A stretch of DNA of 64,000 bases. Source: Paguma larvata (taxonomy: Eukaryota > Chordata > Mammalia > Carnivora > Viverridae). The stretch lies in NCBI GenBank assembly GCA_030068075.1, contig CM057843.1, positions 40,431,832 through 40,495,831 on the forward strand, in the 5' to 3' direction. Shown piece by piece: positions 29,881 through 41,884 of this stretch. The notes beneath the pieces were generated by a model. The model did not search any database and had not been told where the DNA came from. It saw only the letters and a list, made by a program, of their open reading frames with translations. Made by a program: the position numbers and the translations under genes. Positions within the stretch are counted from its first letter, which is position 1. Each line of letters opens with the position of its first letter.

Positions 29881-30332
29881 TAAGTTAGAAAGCAAAATGC
29901 AAACGCACGATTATTCTTACAACCCAAGTCTCCTGAGCCCTGCGATTTTTTTTTTCCCTGAGCCCCATGATTCGAACCGCTTTTGGTTGTACTTCAGTGC
30001 CTGGGATAGTGATGATGGTCATTGAAGACGATGAAGACTCTTGAGTTGTTCTCCCGCGCTGGTAACCCCAAAGTGAACGTAGGGAAGGGGTTGGTTTGGG
30101 GTACGCAAAGTGTGGAGCTAAGTGTTGAGAATGGGTGCCCAGAGTCCTCTCATGTCGTGCGGACACCCTCACCCTTCCGTTCTATGGCCTCCAATTTGGG
30201 GTGAGAGAAGGGATACCCCGAGGCTGTGGTCCACCTGTCTCTACTTGCTCTGCTTGGTCAACATTACTGAACATCTCCAGTGGGCCAGGCCCCAGCTTGG
30301 TGTGGGCTCCAGAGACGCATAAGAGGGGGGGG

Positions 30333-30527
30333 GGGGCACCTGGGTGGCTCCCTCGGTTAAGCGTCTGACTTCAGCTCATTATTTCATGGTTCATGAGTTT
30401 GAGCCCTGCATCTCTGCTGTCAGCCCAGAGCCCGCTTTGGATCCTCTGTCTCCCTCTCTCTCTGCCCTCCCGCATTTGAGCACTCTCTCTCTGTTTCAAA
30501 AAGAAATAAATATTTAAAAAAAAAAAA
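30333..30527 (+). mobile_element. Can-SINE
   Basis: Head GGGCACCTGGGTGGCTC, slightly shortened, AAATAAATATT tail. A G-run precedes it. Confidence 0.92.
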
Positions 30528-30679
30528 GGTTTAAAAAAACATGTTTAAAAAAACCCCAAACATCCAGAGCTTCAAGATACCCACAGGGGTCAAACAGAGG
30601 CATCCGAGACACAGTGCTATCGGAAAGGCAGGGGAGGCCTCCCAAGCTGTCGGGAGGGTTATTCTCAGGGAGCCGCACT

Positions 30680-30935
30680 AAGTGGGGACTTACAATTTTA
30701 CTTACATAATATTTGGAAAGGTTTTACAAGTGTCTACCCCCTTTGAAATTTGAGCTTCTCCCTCCCCAAGTTATAAGAACACCTTATGGACCGTTCTAAG
30801 AATTTCAAATGCATTCATGTATTTAAACCTTACAATGGTCTCACAAGATAGCTACTACGAACGCACCCATTTTTTGGATGGGAAAACTGAGGTGCAGAGA
30901 GGTGAATTAATTCGCCCAAGATGATATGGCTTACC
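30680..30935. mobile_element. MIR3-like fragment
   Basis: CATTTTTTGGATGGGAAAAC followed by TGAGGTGCAGAGAGGTG and TTCGCCCAAGATGATATGG. Confidence 0.65.
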
Positions 30936-32649
30936 CTTTCTGGGAACGGCCCTCTTGCCTGGCCATTCTTGGGAGGAGGAGAGGGGGTCGAATCTTTCTC
31001 CCTCCCAACCAGAAGAGTCTCCCCAGCCAGGTCACCTGGCACGCCTTCCCACAATGCTTGCTGCCTGGCCAGCTTCCGTAGGGGCAGGGACCCTGCCTTT
31101 CCCCAGATGGTGAAGGGCAAATTTGAGGGTTCCTTCCCAGGCTCCCAGGGCACAGGCCGCTTTGCGCCCTGAGCGAGGACCCCAGCGTGGATCAGGACAA
31201 CTGCACAGGGCCAGGTACGTGCCAGACCTCTCCCCCTGTCCAGAGCCTAGGATAGGCCCGCTAGGCCCCAGGCTACTTCCACTGTCTGCGGAACACCTGC
31301 TCGTTATTCAAAGCCCAGGCGCATTGCCTGCTCTTCCATGAAGGCTTCCTGAACCCCCCCAGCGGGTCTCCAGGACCACACTGAGAGCATCTTCCACATA
31401 ACAAGGGCTGACTCAGTACATAACACTGTGCCTGCCACATAATAACCACTCTACCATAATAGCAGCTATTCGAACATCTGTCACTCTCCTAAACTTCTAC
31501 CTCCTGATGACGGATGCTGTGACGCACCACCCAGGTCTCCTTCAGGACCGAAAGATCTATTCCCCAACTGCTGAGAGTGCTGCCGGCAGGTGGCTCTGGG
31601 CCAGCAGCCCCCTTCAGGGGTGGCCTCTGCCGATGGGGGCTGCCTTGCCCAAAGTCCTGCCCACTTCTTAGGGCAGCCTGTTTCCAACGATACATTAACA
31701 CGAGGGTTTAAAGGTTTGGTCCCCTAGCAGGGCCCTTCCACTCAGGACAATTCCAAAGACTCTTCCATGCGTGTCCGTTCCAAGAGCACGCCCCAGTAAA
31801 CCTCTCTGCCTCAGAGTCTGCTCCACGGAGTACCCAACCTGTGACTCCTACCCCAGATCTCATCCATTCACTAATTCCTTCAGCCGATTTTATTGAGGAC
31901 CCATGATGTGACAGGCCTGGTAGCAAAGGCAGGAGGTGGAATATGAAACTTACTATCCAATGGGTGATCACATCTCCTACCTCCCGGAGAAGGCAGAAGT
32001 CAAGAGGGAGAGTCTACTAACCTCGACCATAAAATCCACAAACTTCCCTGCATCTGGGCCCCTCCTCTCTTACTTCTTTTTGCCTCCACGGAAGAGCTGT
32101 CCCCCCTTCTAGGACCCAGCCTGCCACTTTGTAGCCAAGTGCTTTGTATCCAAGGCCCTCCCACCAGGGTGACCAAATCTGCCCTTGTTAGCCCAAGACT
32201 GTCCTGGTTTTCAAACTGGAAGTTCTATATCCTGTTAAACCCCTCAGTACCAGCTGGGCTAATTGGAGTGGTTGATCACTGTATCTCCCGCCTTCGTTGG
32301 GGACTTCACCTAATTGGTAATCACACCTCTCTTTACTCTTCAGCGGCTCACTCTGTATCAGCTCCTTCCCATCATCCTTTAAAGCTTTCCTGCCCTTAAA
32401 ACTCTTCCCCTGAGCCCACATCTCCCTCCAGCCTCTACCTCCTTTCTCTGCTCCCCTTGACAGCCAGATAACTTAAAAGAGTAGTTACTACTTTCTCACC
32501 TCCCACTGTGATTTGGCTGCTGCCACTCCTCTGAAATGGCTCCTACCAAGGCCACCTATGACCTCCTTGCTGATAAACTGAGTGGGCGCTTTTTCAGTCT
32601 TCATTGTGCTTGACTTCTGTGCTGGGCCAGACCTTGAAGTCTGGCTGTT

Positions 32650-32887
32650 TTTTTTTTTATTTTTATTTTTGTTTTTGGTTTTGTTGTTTTTTTTTTGGTT
32701 TTTTTTTTTTAACGTTTATTCATTTTTTTGAGAGACAGAGAGAGACAAGGAGGGGCAGAGAGAGAGAGGGAGACACAGAATCTGAAGCAGGCTCCAGGCC
32801 CCGACACAGGGCTCGAACTCACGGACTGCGAGATCATGACCTGAGCTGAAGTTGGACGCTTAACTGACTGAGCCACCCAGACACCCC
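32650..32887 (-). mobile_element. Can-SINE, reverse
   Basis: Long T-rich run (about 60 bases) then the reverse complement of the SINE, ending GAGCCACCCAGACACCCC. Confidence 0.93.
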
Positions 32888-35059
32888 TCTGGCTGGGGGT
32901 TTAAGGATGGCAAGAGTGAGGTCTCAGACTAGGTTCACAGCCTTTGAAGACTGATCTGTATCTGGAGATGTGATGTGGCTAATGCCACACGTAGGTGCAG
33001 GGAGGTGTAGAGATAAGTGCCTCCCCTCAGCCTCCTTTGAGCACCTGGGCTCGGTGATCCTGCCAGCTGCAGATGGTGAGATACCCACACACACACCTCG
33101 CAAGAGCCGAGATCCTGTTGTATTACACAACATATTGGCCATATCGGCCCAGAAACATCTGCCACCGCACAAAACAAAATTCGTCACCTAACCCTCACAT
33201 ATGAGTTCTAGGCCTTGAAGTACTGGTTTAGCCAATGCCAGGCGAATCTCCCTTTATCAGCATCTGTAGTGTCGGGTCCAGGGGCTTTCCATTCGTGTCC
33301 ACTAAGGTGGGCCTGGCCAGGCCCCACCAAAGCTTCTCAGCATCCTGGGCTCCGATGACTCTCTTACCTCCAAAATTCCTTTCCCTTGGATTCTGAGATC
33401 CAAGGAACAGCTCCTGTGGCTCCAACGTGCATGCCACTTCCCCCGACCCCCTTTTTGGTTCTCATTACAGCCCATCTATCACATCATTTTCAGTACCAGC
33501 TTGATTGTCTGGTTTCTCTCCTGGGCTGCAAGCTAGGAGATGGCGTTGATCATCACTCACCACCCCACCTTCTGGGCCCACCGATAAATACTTAGCGGAC
33601 GAATGAACACAAGAATACCTTTTATCACCTCATCGAATGTCTGCGATGTGCTGCGCTTCTGTTATTTCTAATCTTTGTAAAGTAACAAGCGAGCATCCCC
33701 TTCCATTGCCCACAGCCGGGACAGCCTCTGCTCCCTGTCTTACCTCACCTTCTCCAGCTAATTGTCCAAGCCAGAATTGGACCAAAGCAAGACTGCGCTG
33801 ACAAGGACACAAGAGGAATCTGTTTCCCTGGTGGCTCCTGGGGGACCCCAAACCCTCAGCTACACACCAAGCCTCTGTTACAAAGCATATCTCTATGAGA
33901 GGGGATGGGACCCCTAAGCTGGAAGCTGCTTTAGGAGCTGTATTTCTCCTGGGTAGTGCAGACGGCAAGAATATCTTGGTTTTCTTGTAGCTTTACAGCG
34001 ACTACACTTTGTGTAGTTTTCTCGTGTTATTTTCACCAAAACCACAATGCTATCCCATTGTAGAGTGGGCAGTTGGAGGTCCAGGTAGGTGAGTAAAGAG
34101 TTTGGGTCAAATTAATCAGGTATTAACTACTGACTCTACCATCGCGATGTCAGGGCCACTGAGGGAATTTTGCCTCCTGCTTTCTTGGATACTTCAGACC
34201 TGCTCATTGTTCCAGGGTGGGGACCGATCGGGTTAACAAAACTGGTCAGCAATTGGCTCCTGGCAGCCATCGCCTGTTTCATCCTAATTAGATTCATACA
34301 AAGCTATTCCCTTACAAATGCTACGGGTGGGGGGGGCTTTCACACTCATGCTGTGTTAGGTCAGTAGGAAGAACAGGATATTTACCCCATTTTATAGATA
34401 AGCAAACTGACACTCAGAGAGCAGCAGTGACTTCCAAAGTCTCAGCACTAATTGGTGATTCGGCCACTAGTGATTGGATGGGGCTTCCCGATTTCAGTGC
34501 AGGGCTCTCTCTCTGACCTCCCCAACTCCAGTATTGAGGGTTAGCATGAGGTTGGCCCACCAGAATCCAAGCAGCTGGAGGTTATAAAGGATGGAGACAG
34601 TGCTGCCCAGCGGTGCCCTAAGGGGCCGAGCCTCTTATCTAACAACCGGTCTACGATATTCCTGAGGCCGTCAAAGCCAAAAGGGTGGAATTGCCATTCT
34701 CCGTCTCCGCCGGCGTTTCCACATCAAGGCTGTCCTCGAAGTTCATTCTTGGGATGGTCGCTGAGTGAGAAGAGACCCTGGGCAGTGGCTAAGCAGGCCC
34801 TCTTGGATCGGTAGATGCCGTCTGAGCCCACAGAACAAGGCCTGAAAACGTGCTTGATATCTGGTTGTTGCAGCTGGTGATGAACCCAGTCCCAGGGACA
34901 GCAGCGTAGGCCGCGGTTCCCCCGTGCCCCAGCCCCATACAGGTTTCTGCCGCTCTGGTGCGGCCAGCCTCGCACACACGGCCTCCAAACCGGCAAGCAG
35001 TAAGGCGAAGTGCGCAAGCGCAGAGTAGACAGCGCCCGCCTCGTCGGAGCTGTACTTTG

Positions 35060-35140
35060 TTACTTAGGAAACAGCCAATCAACGATCCGGACGGTGACCA
35101 ATGGGAAGCGCGGATGAGCCGACCCGGCTAATTTGAACGC
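35060..35140 (+). promoter_or_regulatory. KIF18B: KIF18B cell-cycle promoter: two CCAAT boxes and a CHR
   Basis: CCAAT boxes at 35075-35079 and 35098-35102 are followed 30 bp later by TTTGAA at 35132-35137, the canonical CHR hexamer. NF-Y CCAAT boxes spaced about 20-35 bp upstream of a CHR are the hallmark of G2/M genes controlled by the DREAM and MMB complexes, which fits a mitotic kinesin. No TATA box is seen. Confidence 0.7.
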
Positions 35141-35267
35141 GCGGCGCGGGGCGAAGGTTGGTGCGGGTGGGGAGAGTGTGGGGCGAGCTCTCCGGTGGTC
35201 CGGGGGCTCCCGGCTGCGGTGGACCCGGCTGTGAGCGGCGACACCAGCGGCGGGGAACCGAGGAAGG
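35140..35267 (+). other. KIF18B: KIF18B exon 1, untranslated
   Basis: CpG-dense sequence just downstream of the CHR element, ending at a strong donor AAGG|GTAAGC (GT at 35268). It has no ATG leading to a useful frame. The coding start lies in exon 2, whose acceptor is TGCCTAG|GTG at 43732. The 5' boundary is inferred. Confidence 0.6.
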
Positions 35268-35986
35268 GTAAGCTCCGGCCCGCGGCCGAGTCGGCCCCGC
35301 GGGCTCCAGCGCTCAGGCGCACCCAGCCGCTCAGGGCGGCAGCAGCTTTTGTGCCAGACCCAGAAGTGCAGCGTGGAGACCCAGCAGGTTCTGGGTGGCT
35401 CCCTCCGAACCGGACGGGAAGCGGTGCGGGGAGCAGGGCGCTTCCTTCCACAATTGCGTGGAGACCGGGACCCCTCTGCTTGTTTGTGCAGGACCTGGAC
35501 CGGGTCGACCCGGCTGCACGGGTCCTCCTGATCACTAAATCTGGAGGCCTGGGGCCCTTGCACATCTGTGTGGAGTAGCTGAGACCCTCTCCGCACATCT
35601 ATAGGGAAGAACGGATTGCAGAGCTGCGCCAGCGGCCGTAACTTAGTTCCTGGGGCACTCAGGAAATATTTGATTGAGTAAAGGAAGGAATGAAAGACTA
35701 TCTGTGACAGAAACCCATCCTTCTGCTTCTGCTCCTAGGATGCCTCTCCTCTTAGCTTTGGCTCTTTTGACCCTTTAAGATAGAACAGGACAACAGAATA
35801 CATGTGTAGGAAATTTTAAAAAGGAGTTAGCAGAAATTAATGAAATGGAATTTTACTATGTAATAGAGAAGATTAACTTAACCCAAACCTGTATCTTGGA
35901 AAAGACTTGTAAAAAAGCCAAACCTCTGGCAGTATTGATTAAGATATAGGGAAAAGAAACATAGAAAAAATAGAAAAATGATGTTA

Positions 35987-36096
35987 GGGGGGCGACGGGC
36001 TGGCTCAGAAGAGCCCGCAACTCTTGATCTCGGGGTGGTGAGTTCGACCCCCACATTGGGTGTAGAGATTACTTAAATAAATAAAACTTTAAAAAA
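35987..36096 (+). mobile_element. KIF18B: Short Can-SINE (older subfamily)
   Basis: GGCGACGGGCTGGCTCAG head, CTCTTGATCTCGGGGT and GTGAGTTCGACCCCCAC B box, TTGGGTGTAGAGATTACTT then A-rich tail. It lacks the CT-rich middle of the felid type. Confidence 0.88.
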
Positions 36097-36247
36097 AAGA
36101 AAAATGATTTTAGGAATGAAAATAGCATAACTTCAGTTACTGAGAGATTAAAGAGAGAGACTTCAATGGAACACCCTTTTAACAATGCTTTTGGACAATT
36201 TTCTAGGGCAAAAAACCAACTTAGCAAAACTGACTCAAGTTATGGGA

Positions 36248-36476
36248 AAATTTTTTTTAATGTTTTATTTATTTATTTATTTATTTATTTATGAGAGAGA
36301 GAGAGACAGAGTACAAGTGGCGGAAGGGTAGAGAGAGGGAGACACAGAGTCTGAAGCAGGCTCCAGGCTCCAAGCTGTCAGCACAGAGCCCGACTCGGGG
36401 CTTTAACTCATGAACTGTGAGTTGATGACCTGAGCCGAAGTCAGATGCTTGACTGACTGAGACACCCAGGTGCCCC
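36248..36476 (-). mobile_element. KIF18B: Can-SINE, reverse
   Basis: ATTTATTTATTT tail then a complementary body ending CACCCAGGTGCCCC, inside L1 debris. Confidence 0.92.
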
Positions 36477-36587
36477 TAAAAAAAATTTTTTTTTAATGTT
36501 TTGTTTTTATTTTTCAAGAAGTTATGGAAAATTTTAACACACTTAGGACCATTGAGGAATTGAATTAGTTTAAAATCTACCCATTAA

Positions 36588-36798
36588 GGGGCGCCTGGGT
36601 GGCTCAGTTGGTTAAGCGGCCAACTTCGGCTCAGGTCATGATCTCGCGGTCTGTGAGTTCGAGCCCTGCATCGGGCTCTGTGCTGACAGCTCAGAGCCTG
36701 GAGCCTGCTTCACATTCTGTGTCTCCCTCTCTCTCTGCCCCTTCCCTGCTCGCGCTGTCTCTCTCTGTCTCAAAAATAAATAAACCTTAAAAAAAAAA
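36588..36798 (+). mobile_element. KIF18B: Can-SINE (SINEC_Fc type), young, inside L1
   Basis: Near-consensus copy with a perfect 18-bp duplication TTAAAATCTACCCATTAA (36570-36587, 36799-36816). It interrupts L1 ORF2 remnants. Confidence 0.96.
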
Positions 36799-37029
36799 TT
36801 AAAATCTACCCATTAAAAAAAAACAAAAATTACCAAACTCCACCAGAAATTTATAAGCAATTGGAAGAAAAATTCTAATCTTCTACAAACTCTCCCTTAA
36901 AAAAAAGAGAAAACATTTCCAGTCTATTTTGTGATACCAAAAATGAGACAAAGAAAATTACCAGCCAATCTCTTTTATAAATGTAGTTGTAAAAATCTCA
37001 AATAAAATATTAACAATCAGAAGCCAGAA

Positions 37030-37082
37030 ATGTACATACATACATACATACATACATATATACACATATATATATAAATACA
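37030..37082. repeat. KIF18B: (TACA)n/(TA)n microsatellite
   Basis: ACATACATACATACATACAT passing into TATATACACATATATATA, within degraded L1 sequence in KIF18B intron 1. Confidence 0.9.
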
Positions 37083-37261
37083 TCATGACCAAATGAGGTT
37101 TATCCTAGGAATATGAAAATGGTTTAATATTAGCAAATCTAATACTATTTACATATTTACATATTAAAAGAGAAAACATATCCCATGAGGCACAGAAATA
37201 GAATTCAATAAAATTCAATACCCATCCTTGATTTTTTTTTAATTTGGTAAATTAGAGATAA

Positions 37262-37457
37262 ATTTTTTTAATGCTTATTTTTGAAAGAGAGAATGAACAA
37301 GGCAGAGGCAGAGAGAGAGGGAGACACAGAATCCAAAGCAGCCTCTAGGCTCTGAGCTGTCAGCACAGAGCCCGACGCGGGGATCGAACCCACGAATGTG
37401 AGATCATGACCTAAGCCGAAGTCAGACGCTCAACCAACTGAGCCACCCAGGTGCCCT
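37262..37457 (-). mobile_element. KIF18B: Can-SINE, reverse
   Basis: Complement of the SINE ending GAGCCACCCAGGTGCCCT, within L1 debris. Confidence 0.92.
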
Positions 37458-37849
37458 AATTTCCTTAAATCAACAAAAAGTAGAATAATAGGAGCATCCC
37501 CTATACAATTAGGAAAAAGATAAGGTTGTTCTCTATTGTTGCCCCCGTTCAAGATTGTACCAGAGGTGGTAGCCAAACCAAGACAAGAGAAAGAAATATA
37601 ACTAGAAAGAAATAAACAAGGTTCATCAGTTACAGCCTTAGGATTGTCTATTTAAAAAGCAAAATAAAACAGCTCCTTCCTCTGATCGACCACCCATAGA
37701 AACCACCAGTGATCTTTGGATAGTGCCCTGTGGGTACTAAAGTAAGGGGAGATAGGAATCCCAAAAGCCCAGCTACAGGACAGAATAGTCTAGGATGAAA
37801 CGCAAGGCCCCTGGTGACAGTCAGAACAAGGTCACATTCTGGCCTTGCC

Positions 37850-38035
37850 ACTTAGCATTCATGTGACTAGTTCCTTCCAGAGCTTCAGTTTCCCTTGTAG
37901 AGTAGGATTGTAACAATTGTATCAACAGCCACCGAATGAGATGGTTGTGAAAGTTAATGATACCATTTGAAAAGTGCTTAGCATAGTGCTTGAGACATAG
38001 TTATGGGCTCAATAAATGTTAGCTATAATAGTAAT
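37850..38035 (+). mobile_element. KIF18B: MIR
   Basis: TGCCACTTAGCATTCATGTG, AGCTTCAGTTTCCCTTGTAG and GTGCTTAGCATAGTGCTTG, then CTCAATAAATGTTAGCTA. Confidence 0.82.
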
Positions 38036-38219
38036 TATGTTTAAACTTTTGGATTCAGACCCTACTCTTCTCTGGCTCTTATTCATTCCTACAACAAATA
38101 CCATACAGCATCCACTGCACGCTGGACCTGGTGCCTAGGTATCTGCAGCTGGGGCACAGACTACATCAGAACAGGGTCCTGCTCTCTCGAAGCTTGAGGG
38201 CAAGAAACACACGTATGAT

Positions 38220-38412
38220 GGGGCCCCTGGGTGGCTCAGTTGCTTAAGCATCTGACTCTTGATCTCAGCTCAGGTCATGAGCTCCAGTTTGTGAGATCAA
38301 GCCCCACGTCAGGCTCCTGCTTGGGATTCTCTCTGTCCACCGCTCTCCCATTTATGCACATGTGCTCTCTCACTCTCTCAAAATAAATAAACAAGTAAAA
38401 AAGAAAGAAAGA
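38220..38412 (+). mobile_element. KIF18B: Can-SINE, older subfamily
   Basis: Head GGGCCCCTGGGTGGCTCAGT, body with CTGACTCTTGATCTCAGCTC, which marks a pan-carnivore rather than felid-specific type. Confidence 0.9.
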
Positions 38413-38659
38413 AACACACATGTGAGAGAAGTAAGGGAGTGAAGAGGGGAATTACAACAACCCCTATGAAAATAGAACCGTCCAGGGCTAGGCACCTTCT
38501 CTGCCTTCCCAGCTCCTGGTCTCTGCAAGGCAGAACCCCTCAAGTCCTCAGAAATTCTCCAAGGGCTTCTAAGGAACTCGGTCTTGTTCGGCCTGTCCCT
38601 GCGAGGGTGGGCAGAGGAGCCTACCCTGAAAACAACTGAATCTTGGCTTCCCAGCCCCA

Positions 38660-38860
38660 GCTCGGCAGCGAACTAGCCTCTGGGTTTTAATGAGCTGCCC
38701 TGGGTTAGAAACAGGACGTGACTGTGGCTGGCTCAGAACCCTGAAGATCTTATTAAAGAATCATCTCCCTTGTACTTTGGGCTGAAATGCTCTTTCCAAC
38801 CGAGGATCAAAGCAAACTTGACAAACGCTCTCTCATTAATCTCCCCATCCCCCTGGGGTG
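38660..38860. promoter_or_regulatory. KIF18B: Candidate conserved element in KIF18B intron 1
   Basis: GTTTTAATGAGCTGCCCTGG, GATCTTATTAAAGAATCATC, GAGGATCAAAGCAAACTTGA (TCF/LEF-like ATCAAAG) and CTCATTAATCTCC. It is an island of unique sequence within a repeat-rich intron. Confidence 0.4.
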
Positions 38861-39499
38861 GGAGCAGATCGGTGGCTGTTCTCTCTGGCTCTCAGAGGGG
38901 GAAGCTGAGGCGACACTGGCGTGGTATGGCTGGGAAGACCTCCCCACCAGTCAGATGGAGAGCGGAGACCAGGACCCAGGCGTCCCAGCTGCAGCCATGC
39001 CAGTGTCACCCTAGCCCCTACCCTGTGCCCCCAGCACAGTCTCAGGAAGAAGGAAAACATCTCATTAGGCAAACAGTCTGCCTCCCTGGCCCTCAGGAGG
39101 CGGAGAGGAGAGAGCTGTAAAGGTTATGTGCACTCCGTTGCCAGCGCCCTTTTTAATTTCCTGCTTAGAATGTTAGGCTGCTTTGTGGCTCCTCCTCAGC
39201 TAAAACCCTCCCGGTGGGGGGCTGGGACTGCCACTAAGGCAGCCAGTATAGACCTAGATGGTAGAACCAGGCCCCCTCTGCCTTCACTTCCCTGGGTACA
39301 AGAGTAGGGCTCCCTGGGGGGCAGGAACGCAAGGATGGGGGACAGGAACTCTCTCTCCAGAGTGTTGAAAATTAGGTACAGTCCATATATCTGAAAGTGT
39401 TTGCAGAATACATAATGCTGGTTACATAAAAGGGATTATAATTATTACACAAACATGAGGGACAATTACAACAATGTGATCATGAGAGCATAATATATA

Positions 39500-39740
39500 A
39501 CATCATTACAAGGCAGCGTAGTCAGACTGCCTGGGCTAGAACCGAGCTCCATCACTTACTAGCCTTGGGATCTCGGGCAAGTTGCTTAACCCTCTCTGTC
39601 TCAATTTTCTCTTTGAAAAATGAGTATAATAATAGTATCTATCTTGTGGGATTGCAATGGAGATGAAAGGGGATGGTATCCATAAGGCGCTTAAAACAGC
39701 CCCTGCGTAGTGAGCACTTAGCTCTTATGTTTATTACCAC
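39500..39740 (+). mobile_element. KIF18B: MIR
   Basis: CTGGGCTAGAACCGAGCTCC, TCGGGCAAGTTGCTTAACCC and TGAAAAATGAGTATAATAAT: nearly full-length MIR. Confidence 0.88.
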
Positions 39741-40254
39741 AGTCTCATTGCTGGGACAGGAAAAGAACTATACAATGTACCAAGATTATTGCTGGTTGAT
39801 ATCTTTCCCTTGTTTTGTGTGGGGAAGAAATTGCGAAGTGTGGGGGTAGGGGCCGAGGGTTTCAAATCAGCTCAATTCTGCCTCATTCCCACAGGAAAAA
39901 CCGAGTAATTTACTGGAGCATCAGGGAGAAATCTCACCCTTCCTTCCTGTCAGTAGGACCTAGTCTTTCCTGGGGAAGCCTTCATCTGTTCCTATCCCCC
40001 AGAAACCGCCCCGTCCCTAAGCCCTGTTAATATAGCCCTAGAGGTAGGCTGGACTTTTCCAGGATATCCGAGACTTCTGCATTCCAGAAATTCCGTCTCT
40101 ACCCTTGGTAGGCTGGCTTGAAGGAGAATGAAAACAGCAGCGGAGAAAGATGTGAGGGGAAACCAAGAGGGAATAGACAAATAATGGTTTGGAATTATTA
40201 CCAGGTCAACGTTAGGAAATCCATGTCATCCCCTGTGTTAACAGATTAAAGGAG

Positions 40255-40383
40255 GGGGCGTCTGGCTGGCTCAGTCCATGGAGCATGTGACTCTTGATCT
40301 GGAGGTTGTGAGTTCAAGCCCCATGTTGGGTGTACGGGCCTACGAAAAAAAAAAACCAACCAAAAAAAAAAAAAACAAAAAAA
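40255..40383 (+). mobile_element. KIF18B: Short Can-SINE with long A-rich tail
   Basis: GGCGTCTGGCTGGCTCAG head, CTCTTGATCTGGAGGTTGTG, TTGGGTGTA, then an A-rich tail with CC interruptions. No CT-rich region. Confidence 0.88.
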
Positions 40384-40654
40384 CTCAGGCTTTGCCAAAA
40401 AAAGCATTTGATAAAATGTAATGTCCATTCCAAATGGGCAGTGGAGGGTAGGGAACTAAAGATAGCAGAGCTAAAAATAGAAAGTAACTTTCATTATTTG
40501 CAAACTATATCATCATTTAATTGAAAACCCTAAGAGAATCAATGACAGTCTATTTAGAGAAATCAGTAACTGGCCAGATACAAGGTCTGCTTCCAGAAAG
40601 CAGTTTGTTTTCCTATAGTCTGAGAGGGAAAAAAAAAAAAAATTAGAGAATGCA

Positions 40655-40900
40655 ATTTTATTTATATTTTATTTTATTTTATTTTTAAAATTTTATTTAT
40701 TTATTTATTTACTTATTTATTATATCTTAAGTAGGCTCCACACCCAGTGTGGGGCTCCAACTCACAACCCTGAGGTCACGAGTTTCATGCTCTACTGACT
40801 GAGCTGGCCAGGAGCCCCAAAGATTTTATTTTTAAGTAATCTCAGCAACCCCAAGATCAAGAGCCAGACACTCCACCAACTGAATCAGCCAGAATCCCCT
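40655..40900 (-). mobile_element. KIF18B: Two partial Can-SINEs, reverse, head to tail
   Basis: An old reverse copy (T/ATTT-rich then GCTGGCCAGGAGCCCC, to 40818) is followed at once by a second fragment (AAAGATTTTATTTTTAAGTA to CAGCCAGAATCCCCT). Confidence 0.8.
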
Positions 40901-40924
40901 GAAAATGCAATTTTATAAAGGGCC

Positions 40925-41158
40925 TGGGGCACCTGGGTGGCTCAGTCGGTTAATCCTCCGACCTCGGCTCAGGTCATGATCTCACAGTTCGTGAGTTTGA
41001 GTCCCGCCTTGGGTTCCTTGCTGTCAGCCCAGAGCCTAGAGCCTGTTTCAGATTCTGTGTCTCCCTTTCTCTCTCTCTGCCCCTCTCCTGCTCATGTCCT
41101 GTCTTTCTTTCAATAAACAAATAAACATTAACTAAATTAAAAAATTAAATAAATAAAA
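40925..41158 (+). mobile_element. KIF18B: Can-SINE
   Basis: GGGGCACCTGGGTGGCTCAG head and AATAAACAAATAAACATT tail. Confidence 0.93.
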
Positions 41159-41343
41159 AGGGCCTAACAAAGACTATACGATTAACAAATAATAAACCTA
41201 TCAGGAAATAGACAAAACTCATGTGAGAAAAACTGTGAAATTTTACTGAGGATTATAAAGTTGTGAACAATGAAAAGAGAGATCTATGTTCCTAGATGGG
41301 AAGACTTGACATTATAAAGATGTCAATCGTCCTCATGTTAATT

Positions 41344-41553
41344 TATAAAATTTTTTAATGTCTATTTATTTTTGAGAGAGAGACAGTACAAGTGGGGGAG
41401 GGGCAGAGACAGAAGGAGACACAGAATCCTAAGCATGCTCCAGGCTCTGAGCTTCAGCACAGAGCCCGACGTGGGGCTTGAACTCACAAACCACAAGACC
41501 ATGACCCGAGCTGAAGTTGGCTGCTTAACCGATTGAGCCACCCAGGCGTCCCA
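41344..41553 (-). mobile_element. KIF18B: Can-SINE, reverse
   Basis: TTTTTTAATGTCTATTTATT tail complement; ends GAGCCACCCAGGCGTCCC. Confidence 0.93.
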
Positions 41554-41632
41554 GGAATGTCTTCTTAAATATGACACAAAACCATAAAAAACAAGGTTGA
41601 CGCATTTAGCCATTTAAAAATGGAAAATCTCA

Positions 41633-41821
41633 GGGGCACCTGGGTGACTCAGTTGATTCAGTGTTGGACTCTTGATTTCAGCTCGGGCCATGATCTCATA
41701 GTGGTGAGATTGAGCCCTGTGTTGGGTTCTGTGCTTGGCATGGAGCCTGCTTAAGATTCTCTTTCTCCCTTTCTCTCTGCCCCTTCCCCACTCATCTCTC
41801 TCCCTCTCTCTCTCTCTCTGA

Positions 41822-41864
<43 letters not shown>

Positions 41865-41866
41865 AT
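41633..41866 (+). mobile_element. KIF18B: Can-SINE with (AAAT)n tail
   Basis: GGGGCACCTGGGTGACTCAG head, CTCTTGATTTCAGCTCG older-type body. Confidence 0.9.
41821..41866. repeat. KIF18B: (AAAT)n microsatellite, SINE tail
   Basis: About 11 tandem AAAT units at the 3' end of the Can-SINE starting at 41633. Confidence 0.95.
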
Positions 41867-41884
41867 GAAAATGGAAAGCTTCTG

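Larger units (their letters stand above)
26066..35060. other. C1QL1-KIF18B intergenic region
   Basis: Holds MIR copies, two Can-SINEs, the 41-bp degenerate tandem repeat, L2 tail pieces (about 31285-31400, 33450-33600) and AT-rich candidate elements at 27.5-27.8 kb and 28.9 kb. No protein-coding exon recognised. Confidence 0.6.

Noticed and set aside
34170..34367. 65-codon frame with a hydrophobic stretch, briefly taken for a mitochondrial fragment
   Set aside because: Does not read as any mitochondrial gene in any frame; flanked by MIR-like sequence.
34724..35596. Overlapping minus-strand frames at the KIF18B promoter
   Set aside because: GC-rich CpG-island DNA with no recognisable protein; a divergent non-coding transcript is possible but nothing in the sequence shows it.
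35987..36060. tRNA-like sequence with A and B boxes
   Set aside because: It is the tRNA-derived head of a Can-SINE, with SINE body and A-rich tail.
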